Source of the DNA: Pseudomonadota bacterium
GTDB lineage: Bacteria; Pseudomonadota; Alphaproteobacteria; Acetobacterales; Acetobacteraceae
Length of the DNA stretch: 9,889 bases
Reading direction: 5' to 3'
Assembly: GCA_021826565.1 (NCBI GenBank)
Contig: JAKAZJ010000038.1
Span: 1 to 9,889 of the forward strand
This document shows positions 1 to 6,236 of the stretch, piece after piece. Below the pieces are notes generated by a model that searched no databases, was not told the DNA's origin, and was given only the letters and a program-made list of their open reading frames with translations. The translations under genes and the position numbers were made by a program. The stretch's first letter is position 1. Each line of letters begins with the position of its first letter.

Positions 1-1
1 C

Positions 2-349
2 GGCGCGCTGCTGCTGGGCGTCAAACTGGAAAGCCCCGAGGGCATCGCCCGCTGCGAGGAGATCCTGGATGTACCGGGCCTGGGCTTCGCCGAGATGGGG
101 CCAGGCGATCTGGGGCTGGCGCTGGGCTACACCACCTTGCGGCGCGAACCCTACCCGCCCGAGATGCAGCGGGCGCGCGATCGCGTGCTGGCGGCGTGCC
201 GGGCGCGCGGAATCGCGTTCCTGGAAGGCGGCTCGGCGGCAACCGTGATCCGTCGGATCGATGAGGGCGTGCGCGTGATCGCCGATCATGCCGAGGAATC
301 GGCGCGGCTCGGGCGGGCGCATCAGGCGCTCCGTCATGGCCGGGCCTGA
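2..349 (+). CDS. HpcH/HpaI-family aldolase, C-terminal part (5' end outside window)
   Basis: The open frame runs from the window edge to TGA at 347-349 and gives the last 115 residues of a protein. The visible part reads GVKLESPEGIARCEEIL, then VPGLGFAEMGPGDLGLALG. This matches the substrate and metal-binding region of the HpcH/HpaI aldolase/citrate lyase superfamily, where 'E(T/S)PEG...EEI...G.....GP.DL...LG' is typical. The E of the ESPEG segment is the usual metal ligand and GPGDL lies at the active site. Family members are class II pyruvate aldolases, cleaving or forming 2-keto acids such as 2,4-dihydroxyhept-2-enedioate, and act in the cytoplasm. The substrate cannot be told from this fragment. 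An ATG at 95 lies in the middle of the conserved core and is not the start. The gene converges on the flavin monooxygenase, with 27 bp between the stops. Malyl-CoA or citrate lyase beta relatives are alternatives. Confidence 0.82.
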   Translation, partial: GALLLGVKLESPEGIARCEEILDVPGLGFAEMGPGDLGLALGYTTLRREPYPPEMQRARDRVLAACRARGIAFLEGGSAATVIRRIDEGVRVIADHAEESARLGRAHQALRHGRA

Positions 350-376
350 GGCGGGGACGCGCGGCGCGGCGACCGA

Positions 377-1720
377 TCACCCGCCGCCGCGCCACCATCC
401 GCGTGCGGGGCGCGGCAGGCCGAGATTTTCGCGCAACGTGGCGCCGCGATATTCCCGCTGGAACAGGCCCCGCCGCTGCAATTCCGGCACCACGAAGCGC
501 ACGAAATCGGCGAATGTCCCGGGCGTGTGCGTGCCGCCGATCACGTAGCCGTCGCAGCCGCGTTCCACGAACCAGTGTTCCAGCCGGTCGGCAATCTCCT
601 TCGGGCCGCCCACGATCGCCTCGCGCGGGCGGCCGCGGCGGGTGATCTCCAGGAAATCGCGCGGCGTGGGCTCCGTCTTGTGCGACGTCACGCGGTCGCG
701 CATCGCCTGCATCCCGGACATCGACGCCAGTTCCGCCGCCGTGAAGGCCTCGTCCAGTCCTTTGCGGGCGAAATCGAAATTCAGCGCCTCCGACAGCAAG
801 GACAGCCCGTCCACCTCGCGGTAGCCGGCCTCGATCACCGCCATCTTGTCCTCGGCCTCGGCCCGCGTCGCGGCGCAGACCGGATAGGCGATGGTGTTCA
901 GCGTGACGCGGTCCGGATCGCGCCCCAGCGCGGCAATGGCAGCCTTGGTCTCGGCATATTCCCGTTGCGCCGAGGCCAGGTCGGCATAGGCCACGAACAC
1001 CGTCTCGGCCCAGCGCGCCGAGAACCGCTTGCCGCGCCCCGACGCCCCGGCCTGGATCAGCAGCGGATGCCCCTGCGCGGAACGCGGCACCGTGAATGGC
1101 CCGCGCGAGCGGAAGAAACGCCCCGCGTGATCCAGCCGGTGCACTTTCGCGGGATCGGCGAACCGGCCGGAGGCCTTGTCCACCACCAGCGCATCGTCTT
1201 CCCAACTGTCCCAGTGGCCCAGGACCACGTCCATGAACTCGTCGGCGCGGTCATAGCGCAAATCATGTTCCATGTGCTGGTCGGCGCCCATGTTCGCCGC
1301 CTCGCCGTCATTGACCGAGGTGACGATGTTCCACGCCGCCCGCCCCGCGGTCATCAGATCCACCGTGGCGAACAGGCGGGCGACATGGAACGGCTCGTAA
1401 TAGGTGGTCGAGCAGGTGGCGCCGAGACCGAGCCGCGACGTGGCCGCGGCCATCGCCATCAGCACCGTCACCGGATCGAGCTTCACGCAGCGGATGCCGT
1501 GTTCCACCGTATGCGCGTGATCGCCGCCCAGCATATCGGGCATCGCCAGACGGTCGTCGAAGAACGCCATCTGGAAGCAGCCTTCTTCCAGGATGCGGCC
1601 GATGGTCTGGAAATAATCGGCGGTCAGGAAATCGCTGCGGCTGTCCGGATGGCGCCAGGAACTGGCCAGCGTGGTGCAGTTCTGCGCCTGCAGGAACCCC
1701 ACCAGAACCATCTGCCGCAT
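377..1720 (-). CDS. NtaA/SnaA/DszA-type FMNH2-dependent monooxygenase (LLM class flavin oxidoreductase)
   Basis: The 447-residue protein has the usual length of the nitrilotriacetate monooxygenase component A / SnaA / DszA group of luciferase-like TIM-barrel enzymes. Group hallmarks are in order: MVLVGFLQAQNCTT at the start; the FFDDR segment near 53-57; DLMTAGRAAWNIVTS at 121-135 followed by an acidic/Asn stretch; RSRGPFTVPRSAQGHPLLIQAG at about 204-225; and QREYRGATLRENLGL at 421-435. These enzymes use reduced flavin made by a separate reductase to oxygenate small substrates such as aminopolycarboxylates or organosulfur compounds. No flavin reductase lies in this window and the substrate is unknown. 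I chose ATG 1720 because AAAGGGGGATGCG places a purine-rich ribosome site just upstream and family homology begins there. The in-frame ATG at 1774 adds 18 unlike residues and has no such site. The putative insertion boundary is 62 bp upstream of the start, so its native promoter region may have been altered. Confidence 0.88.
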   Translation of the reverse strand: MRQMVLVGFLQAQNCTTLASSWRHPDSRSDFLTADYFQTIGRILEEGCFQMAFFDDRLAMPDMLGGDHAHTVEHGIRCVKLDPVTVLMAMAAATSRLGLGATCSTTYYEPFHVARLFATVDLMTAGRAAWNIVTSVNDGEAANMGADQHMEHDLRYDRADEFMDVVLGHWDSWEDDALVVDKASGRFADPAKVHRLDHAGRFFRSRGPFTVPRSAQGHPLLIQAGASGRGKRFSARWAETVFVAYADLASAQREYAETKAAIAALGRDPDRVTLNTIAYPVCAATRAEAEDKMAVIEAGYREVDGLSLLSEALNFDFARKGLDEAFTAAELASMSGMQAMRDRVTSHKTEPTPRDFLEITRRGRPREAIVGGPKEIADRLEHWFVERGCDGYVIGGTHTPGTFADFVRFVVPELQRRGLFQREYRGATLRENLGLPRPARGWWRGGG

Positions 1721-1781
1721 CGCATCCCCCTTTGCCCGCGCGCGCAGGCTACCCGCGCCGATGGGGAAGTCCAAGCGACGC

Positions 1782-1792
1782 TACCGGCTGGT
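1782..1792. repeat. Left copy of 11-bp direct repeat TACCGGCTGGT
   Basis: TACCGGCTGGT occurs here and again at 5470-5480, in the same orientation. The two copies bracket the restriction gene and its flanking non-coding DNA. The flanking bases differ (C before and C after here; T before and A after at the right copy), so the match is exactly 11 bp. The position just outside the inverted GGGTCAG motifs suggests a target-site duplication or a recombination site. Eleven bp is long for most transposon target duplications, so part of the match may be chance. Confidence 0.6.
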
Positions 1793-1795
1793 CGT

Positions 1796-1824
1796 GGGTC
1801 AGTTTGAAGCTCGCCTACTGACCC
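1796..1824. repeat. Left-end inverted repeat GGGTCAGT/ACTGACCC
   Basis: GGGTCAGT at 1796-1803 and its exact complement ACTGACCC at 1817-1824 form an 8-bp inverted repeat around a 13-nt centre. It begins three bases inside the left direct repeat. The outer arm and the next 12 nt are shared with the right end of the cassette (15 of 20 matches). It could be a transposase-binding end or, as RNA, a hairpin. The position relative to the direct repeat favours the first reading. Confidence 0.65.
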
Positions 1825-2043
1825 AAAGCGGACGCCAGCAGCGTCAGCCGGCGCGCCGACATGTTGGCCGAGGCGGTCACCACCGAGCGGCTCCGACGGC
1901 GCTAGCACGCCTTTCGGCGACAAGACCCCAAACTTCGCTTGGCCTGGGTCCTAGCCTGCCCCCGGGGACCGGTGCACAGGCGTTCAATCGGGGGAACCCG
2001 GACTGCGCCAGCTGCCCCTTTGGCACACGCGACGACCAAGAAT

Positions 2044-2073
2044 AGGAGCGCACTCATGCGGTCCCCGCATTGA
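2044..2073 (+). promoter_or_regulatory. Possible leader minigene and hairpin ahead of the restriction gene
   Basis: AGGAG at 2044-2048 sits 7 nt before ATG 2056, a better ribosome site than the restriction gene itself has. The frame codes only Met-Arg-Ser-Pro-His and stops at TGA 2071-2073, 31 nt before the restriction gene's ATG. The same bases form a hairpin: ATGCGG (2056-2061), loop TCC, CCGCAT (2065-2070), which would cover the minigene start. This may be a translated leader that controls restriction-enzyme synthesis. It may equally be chance, or a sign that the true start of the gene was lost by a small deletion. Confidence 0.35.
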
Positions 2074-2104
2074 ACGAAGCCCCCTTCTCTCGCATCATGC
2101 GGAC

Positions 2105-5100
2105 ATGGCCCGCTCCCCAGTTTCCCGAAGCCGACAGCCGCTCATCATCGCAGCCACCCTAGCCCGTGCGCTGCAGACCCGTGCCGCCCCAGCGAATCCA
2201 ACACAGCGCGCTGCGGCGACAGAATGGGCCGGCCTCGTGCGCGACCATGGGTTCCGCGGGCTGAAGGAGGAGGCGATCCGCAGCCGCTTCACCGAGCAAG
2301 TCGTCGTGCAAGTGCTCGGCTACGCGCCGGTACACCCGTCCGAGCCCTTCACCATGGCCGAGGAGGAGGCCGTCGGAAGCGGGTCCGTCGATCGCGCCCT
2401 CGGTAACTTCTCTCCGGGCAGGCGCGAGATCGTCGCGCCGTTCGAGCTTAAAGGGCCCGCAACGCGCGACCTCGACGCCATCATGCCAGGCCGAGCGAAG
2501 AGCCCGGTGCAACAGGCCTGGGAATATGCGATCGACGTGCCCGGGGCTAAATGGGTCCTGGTCTCCAATTGCGCAGAGCTGCGGCTCTACGCCTTCGGCC
2601 GCGGACGTGCCGCGTACGAGCACTGGAATCTGGCCGAACTGGACCAACCGGGGGAACTGGATCGTCTTTGCCTGCTGCTATCGGCGGGCAATCTGCTTGG
2701 CGGCGTCACGGATACTTTGTTGCAGGACAGCCGGCGCGCCGAGCGCGAGGTCACGAAGGCGCTCTACCAGGATTACAAAACGATCCGCGGCGACCTAATC
2801 GAACAACTCGACTCCAACAATCGCGGACTTGGTCGCGTGGCCGCGATCGAATACGCTCAGACCCTGCTCGACCGCGTGCTGTTCATTGCCGTCGCCGAGG
2901 ACACGGAACTGCTGCCACACGACACGCTCCAGAACGCGTATCAGGCAAATAACCCGTATGCACCGCAGCCCGTGTGGGACAACTTCAAGGGGCTGTTCCA
3001 GGCGATCGACAAGGGCAACGACCAGCTCGGGATACCCGCCTATAATGGCGGATTGTTCGCGGCTGATCCTGGCTTCGATTCCCTGTCTATTCCAGACGGG
3101 ATTTGCCACGCTCTGGGACAGCTGGGCAAGTATGATTTTGCGACCGAAGTCTCGGTCCTGATCTTGGGCCGGATTTTCGAGCAATCCATCTCCGACATCG
3201 AAGCCCTGCAGGCCCACGCACGTGGCGAGATGCCGCCGACCACGGCCAAGAAGAAGCGCGAAGGCGTGGTGTACACTCCTGAGTTTGTCACCCGGTTCAT
3301 CGTCGAACGCACCATCGGCCACACGCTCATAGAACGCTTCGACGCTCTGCTTGCCGCGCATGATGGGGGGCGGGAAGTGAAGGACGGTATCGAACTGCTG
3401 ACTTTCGCCGGCGGTCGGGATGCGAATAGCAAGGAGCGCGCGTTTTGGGCGGCCTATCAGGACGTTCTGCGACGCCTGACCGTCCTGGACCCGGCCTGCG
3501 GCTCGGGCGCCTTTCTGATCGCGGCCTTCGATTTTCTCGCCGCCGAGTACCAGCGCGTCAACGATCGTCTGGCGAACCTTGGCCGCACTGGACGCAACCG
3601 ACAGATCAGTATCGGCACGGGCAGCCTGTTCGATCCGGACAGGGAAATACTGACCGGCAATCTCTTCGGCGTGGACGTGAGCCGCGAATCCGTCGAGATC
3701 ACTAAGCTGTCGCTGTGGCTGAAGACCGCCAAGCGCGGAAAGGCGTTGGAGAGTCTTGAACCCCATATCCGTGTCGGTAACAGTTTGATCGAGGACACCG
3801 ACTATCATCAACGCGCCTTCGCGTGGCGGGAGGCATTTCCCGCCGTTTTCGCGCAAGGTGGCTTCGACGTCGTGATCGGCAATCCGCCTTATGTTCGTAT
3901 GGAGCTGATCAAACCGTTCAAGCCATACCTCCAACGCCGCTACGAGGTGGTTGCCGACCGGGCGGATCTATACGCATATTTCTACGAGCTGGGATTGCGC
4001 AATCTGAAGCCGGGCGGGCGCCTCGGATTCATTTCCTCATCCACATTCTTCCGCACCGGCTCAGGTGCCCCGCTGCGACAATTACTCGCCAATCGGACGG
4101 AGATCGAGGATGTCATCGATTTCGGCGATCTGCAACTTTTCGAGGGGGTGACCACTTACCCGGCGATTGTTGTCATGCAAAAGCCGGCTACCCCGGTCGG
4201 GAGTGAGGTCGGGCAACTTCGATTCCTCCAGATCCAGGATCAGGTTCCGGAGGAACTATCGCGCCGCTTCGAGCAAGAGGCGATCGCGATGCCCCGCACC
4301 CGTCTGGGACGGGGCGGCTGGCAGTTCGAGGGCGATGCAGCCGCCCGGCTGCGCGCGAAGTTGAGAGCCGGTCATCCGACGCTGCGCGACGTGTATGGGA
4401 CGCCCCTTCGCGGTATTGTGACGGGCCTTAACGAGGCGTTCGTGGTGGACCGGGCGACTCGCGATCGGCTCGCCGTCGACGACGCGCACACCGCGCTGCT
4501 GGTGCCGTTCCTACGCGGCGAGGACATCAAGCGATGGCACGTGGAGAGTGACGACCTGTGGCTTATCAACATCCCTAAGGGCCAAATCCGAATTGAAGAC
4601 TATCCAGCGATTCAGGAGCACCTGCTGCCCTACAAGGCCCGGCTTGAGGCGCGGGCGACCAAGCAGGCGTGGTACGAGCTGCAACAGGCGCAGGTCGCGT
4701 ATCACCACCGGATGCGCCAGCCAAAAATACTTTATCCGCACTTCGCTGACCGGGCGTCATATGCACCGGATACGAAAGGATATTTCTCGAACAACAAGAC
4801 TTTTTTCATTCCGAATTCAGATCCATTCCTATTGGGCATCCTGAACGCGAGGCCACTCTGGTTTGTGTTTGCCGGCTTGTCGCCTGCGGTCAGAGGGGGC
4901 TTCTACGAGCACGCGGCCCAATTTATCGAGTGGCTCCCGATACCCAACTGCGACGTCGGATCGCGGGAGCGCGTAGGGCAGCTCGCGCAGGAGGCCACAG
5001 ACGCCGCTGCCGAGGCGCTCGCGCTGGAGCGGGAAGTCCTCCGACGAATCCCCGACCTGTGCCCCCCGGATCGCGAACCTCGCCTGCCCATGGCGTTGCG

Positions 5101-5326
5101 GCGCTGGTGGGAGTTGGACTTTCAGACCTTCCGCGACCGCGCCCGCAAAGCCTTCAAGGCGGACGTTCCCCTGAGAGAGCGCGGGGCGTGGGAGGAGTTT
5201 CTTGCCAGCCACCGCGAACAACTGTTTGCCGCCCGCCGCCGCGTCGCTGCCGCAGAGCGGGATCTGGATCGTATCGTGTGCGGCTTGTTCGATCTTGCAG
5301 CGTCGGAAACTGCGCTGCTCCCCTGA
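2105..5326 (+). CDS. Type IIG-like restriction-modification enzyme (nuclease, adenine methylase and specificity domains in one chain)
   Basis: The 1073-residue protein combines the activities of an RM system. Near the N-terminus D96 and the PFELKGP segment (E114, K116) fit a PD-(D/E)xK nuclease core; SPVQQAWEYA and KWVLVSN follow, as is usual in this group. The methylase has motif I LDPACGSGAFL (461-471) and motif IV NPPY (593-596), the gamma-class N6-adenine pattern of Eco57I-type enzymes. A TaqI-like C-terminal recognition domain follows, with LRGEDIKRW (803-811) and YFSNNKTFF (893-901). It would methylate its own site with S-adenosylmethionine and cut unmethylated foreign DNA. The DNA target cannot be predicted. 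ATG 2105 is the first in-frame start and has no clear ribosome site; no other in-frame ATG/GTG/TTG lies close upstream. The reading frame is intact to TGA 5324-5326. There is no partner methylase, C protein or specificity gene. PglX-type methylases are the main alternative, but the ExK motif argues for a nuclease. Confidence 0.88.
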   Translation: MARSPVSRSRQPLIIAATLARALQTRAAPANPTQRAAATEWAGLVRDHGFRGLKEEAIRSRFTEQVVVQVLGYAPVHPSEPFTMAEEEAVGSGSVDRALGNFSPGRREIVAPFELKGPATRDLDAIMPGRAKSPVQQAWEYAIDVPGAKWVLVSNCAELRLYAFGRGRAAYEHWNLAELDQPGELDRLCLLLSAGNLLGGVTDTLLQDSRRAEREVTKALYQDYKTIRGDLIEQLDSNNRGLGRVAAIEYAQTLLDRVLFIAVAEDTELLPHDTLQNAYQANNPYAPQPVWDNFKGLFQAIDKGNDQLGIPAYNGGLFAADPGFDSLSIPDGICHALGQLGKYDFATEVSVLILGRIFEQSISDIEALQAHARGEMPPTTAKKKREGVVYTPEFVTRFIVERTIGHTLIERFDALLAAHDGGREVKDGIELLTFAGGRDANSKERAFWAAYQDVLRRLTVLDPACGSGAFLIAAFDFLAAEYQRVNDRLANLGRTGRNRQISIGTGSLFDPDREILTGNLFGVDVSRESVEITKLSLWLKTAKRGKALESLEPHIRVGNSLIEDTDYHQRAFAWREAFPAVFAQGGFDVVIGNPPYVRMELIKPFKPYLQRRYEVVADRADLYAYFYELGLRNLKPGGRLGFISSSTFFRTGSGAPLRQLLANRTEIEDVIDFGDLQLFEGVTTYPAIVVMQKPATPVGSEVGQLRFLQIQDQVPEELSRRFEQEAIAMPRTRLGRGGWQFEGDAAARLRAKLRAGHPTLRDVYGTPLRGIVTGLNEAFVVDRATRDRLAVDDAHTALLVPFLRGEDIKRWHVESDDLWLINIPKGQIRIEDYPAIQEHLLPYKARLEARATKQAWYELQQAQVAYHHRMRQPKILYPHFADRASYAPDTKGYFSNNKTFFIPNSDPFLLGILNARPLWFVFAGLSPAVRGGFYEHAAQFIEWLPIPNCDVGSRERVGQLAQEATDAAAEALALEREVLRRIPDLCPPDREPRLPMALRRWWELDFQTFRDRARKAFKADVPLRERGAWEEFLASHREQLFAARRRVAAAERDLDRIVCGLFDLAASETALLP

Positions 5327-5468
5327 CACGCTGCCGAACGCAGGAAAACCCAGCGTCGCTTCAGAGCGGCCCTTTCCCTTGCCAGAGGTGATCGCGGGGC
5401 AAGCTCGGCGGCGGCAGATGACCGGATCGGGTCAGCGGCAACCGGCGATTGGCATACTGACCCCCTAC
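5327..5468. other. Right end of the RM cassette, non-coding
   Basis: These 142 bp lie between the stop of the restriction gene and the stop of the SH3-domain gene, two genes that converge. I see no gene. The only structure I can support is the inverted GGGTCAG pair at 5429-5463. There is no GC hairpin followed by a T-run, so no classical intrinsic terminator is evident for either gene. The inverted pair itself could act as a weak bidirectional stop. Confidence 0.5.
5429..5463. repeat. Right-end inverted repeat GGGTCAG/CTGACCC
   Basis: GGGTCAG at 5429-5435 and CTGACCC at 5457-5463 (ACTGACCC from 5456) form a 7-bp inverted repeat around a 21-nt centre. The outer arm ends six bases inside the right direct repeat. 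It mirrors the arrangement at the left end of the cassette, where the centre is 13 nt. I find GGGTCAG/CTGACCC only four times in the window, all in these two ends. Confidence 0.65.
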
Positions 5469-6236
5469 TTACCGGCTGGTAATCTTCTCGCCGGGCGACG
5501 CGCCCCAGAAATCCTTGCGCCGGACCCAGCCCTGCCGCCCGCCTGCGGCCACGCGGCACCACGGAGCACCCGCGTCGCAATGGAGCAAGCGCAGGATCAC
5601 TCCGGGATCGACGATCGCGACGATGCGGGCGCTCGGGCTGGCGGCGGCGCGCAGCCGGTGCCGCCCGCCGGTCACGATCCCGTCGCGCCGGGCTTTGAGC
5701 GTGGCCTCGTGCATCCAGCCGCGCGCGCCATCGGGCGTCAGAACCAGGCGCCAGACGTCGAATTCGCGCTCGATCTGCACCGGCATGCCGATGCGGCGAT
5801 AGACCCAGCGCACCGGGTAGCGGAAGCCGGGACCGGCGCGCAGGAACACTTTGTCGCTGCGCAGGCTGGCGAAACGCGGCAGCTTCAGACCCGTGACGGT
5901 GCCGATATCGGCCGGCGGCGGTGGCGGACGGCGTTTCGCCGGCGGCGCGGGCGGGGCTGGCGCCGGCGGCCCGGGCGGCACGGGTGGCAGCGGCAGCGGA
6001 TGCTGCGGGGGATGCACGGCCCGGTGCACCGGGCCGTGAGGCGCCGGGTGGTGAGGCGCCGGCCGATAGCGCGCACCGACCCGGCGCACGGGCGTGCGGG
6101 GGGCAGCGCGCAGCGTCACTTGCGCGTGTGGCGGCGGGCGCGTGCCCGGCGCGGGCAGGCGTAGCGTTTGGGCACATGCGGCGCCCGGCCCCACCAGGGC
6201 GGCCAGAAACAGCGCGATGCGGCCCCAGAGTCTCAT
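5469..6236 (-). CDS. Exported Pro/His-rich protein with two bacterial SH3-like domains
   Basis: The 255-residue protein begins with a signal peptide: MRLWGR, a hydrophobic run IALFLAALVG, and an A-C-A site that predicts cleavage after residue 22. Residues 26-110 are a low-complexity linker rich in Pro, His, Ala and Arg (for example RPAPHHPAPHGPVHRAVHPP). Residues about 120-185 form a first SH3-like domain with the landmark segments FLRAGPGFRYPVRWVY, FDVWRLV and GARGWMH. Residues about 186-246 form a second, ending WCRVAAGGRQGWVRRKDFWG. This fits the SH3_4 type common in alphaproteobacteria, thought to act in the periplasm, perhaps near peptidoglycan. ATG 6236 is chosen because the signal peptide starts there; the longer frame to 6458 runs antisense into galU. 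AGGGG is only two bases from the start, so the ribosome site is poor. The stop TAA (5469-5471) overlaps the right direct repeat of the RM cassette. Confidence 0.85.
   Translation of the reverse strand: MRLWGRIALFLAALVGPGAACAQTLRLPAPGTRPPPHAQVTLRAAPRTPVRRVGARYRPAPHHPAPHGPVHRAVHPPQHPLPLPPVPPGPPAPAPPAPPAKRRPPPPPADIGTVTGLKLPRFASLRSDKVFLRAGPGFRYPVRWVYRRIGMPVQIEREFDVWRLVLTPDGARGWMHEATLKARRDGIVTGGRHRLRAAASPSARIVAIVDPGVILRLLHCDAGAPWCRVAAGGRQGWVRRKDFWGASPGEKITSR
5470..5480. repeat. Right copy of 11-bp direct repeat TACCGGCTGGT
   Basis: This copy is identical to 1782-1792. Read on the minus strand it supplies the last three sense codons (Thr-Ser-Arg) and the first two stop-codon bases of the SH3-domain gene. 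This copy is therefore the one embedded in host coding sequence. The left copy sits in non-coding DNA, as expected if insertion at this site duplicated it. Confidence 0.6.
6015..6038. repeat. 24-bp perfect palindrome inside the SH3 gene
   Basis: CACGGCCCGGTG (6015-6026) is followed at once by its exact complement CACCGGGCCGTG (6027-6038), with no spacer. It lies in the Pro/His-rich linker of the exported SH3 protein, in the part coding for HGPVHRAVH. A 24-bp perfect palindrome exceeds what low-complexity coding usually requires, but strong codon bias with repeated His, Gly, Pro and Val codons can help create one. It could extrude as a cruciform or fold in the mRNA. Confidence 0.75.
6036..6062. 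repeat. Two direct copies of GTGAGGCGCCGG, 15-bp period
   Basis: GTGAGGCGCCGG is found at 6036-6047 and 6051-6062. The period is five codons and the repeat encodes the PAPHH/PAPHG duplication in the linker of the SH3 protein. It looks like small tandem duplication by slippage, and so a place where linker length may vary between strains. Confidence 0.7.

Larger units (their letters stand above)
1721..2104. other. 384-bp non-coding stretch: host upstream region plus left end of the RM cassette
   Basis: I see no convincing gene here on either strand. The frames that stay open are Arg/Pro/Gly-rich and look like GC-driven shadow. Positions 1721-1781 would be host DNA upstream of the monooxygenase. 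An 11-bp direct repeat follows at 1782-1792, then an inverted repeat at 1796-1824. After these come about 220 bp of unrecognised sequence (1825-2043), then a small leader-like segment (2044-2073) before the restriction gene. I looked for a transposase remnant between 1825 and 2043 and found none I recognise. No sigma-70 promoter with good boxes and spacing is visible for the restriction gene. TTGGCA near 2016-2021 has no well-placed -10 box. Confidence 0.6.
1793..5469. mobile_element. Candidate passenger-only mobile element carrying a Type IIG-like RM gene
   Basis: The segment between the two 11-bp direct repeats holds one gene. Reading inward, the left end (from 1796) is GGGTCAGTTTGAAGCTCGCC. 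The right end on the other strand (from 5463) is GGGTCAGTATGCCAATCGCC. The two match at 15 of 20 positions, including the first eight. Each end also carries a second, inverted GGGTCAG copy (1818-1824 and 5429-5435). GC is patchy and lower than in the neighbours: 4741-4860 is 58/120 G+C against 45/60 at 8101-8160. No transposase, integrase or resolvase is encoded, so movement would need an enzyme supplied in trans. Repeated short motifs at both ends recall IS21-type ends, but I cannot confirm the family. Alternatives are an old IS-mediated insertion that lost its transposase, or homologous exchange at repeated elements. Confidence 0.55.

Noticed and set aside
527..1807. A 426-codon open frame on the plus strand
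   Set aside because: It is antisense to the flavin monooxygenase, which has family motifs throughout. The frame is a GC shadow.
1825..2043. Possible transposase remnant in the left end
   Set aside because: Short translated stretches on both strands show no recognisable transposase motif, and I could not support any coding call.
1671..2045. A 124-codon plus-strand frame ahead of the RM gene, considered as a possible controller protein
   Set aside because: It starts inside the antisense of the monooxygenase, has no helix-turn-helix pattern and is rich in Arg and Pro. It also spans the proposed cassette boundary.
2105..5326. Reading the RM gene as a PglX-type methylase of a BREX system
   Set aside because: An N-terminal D...ExK nuclease-like motif is present, and no other BREX genes are in the window. 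A Type IIG-like assignment fits better.
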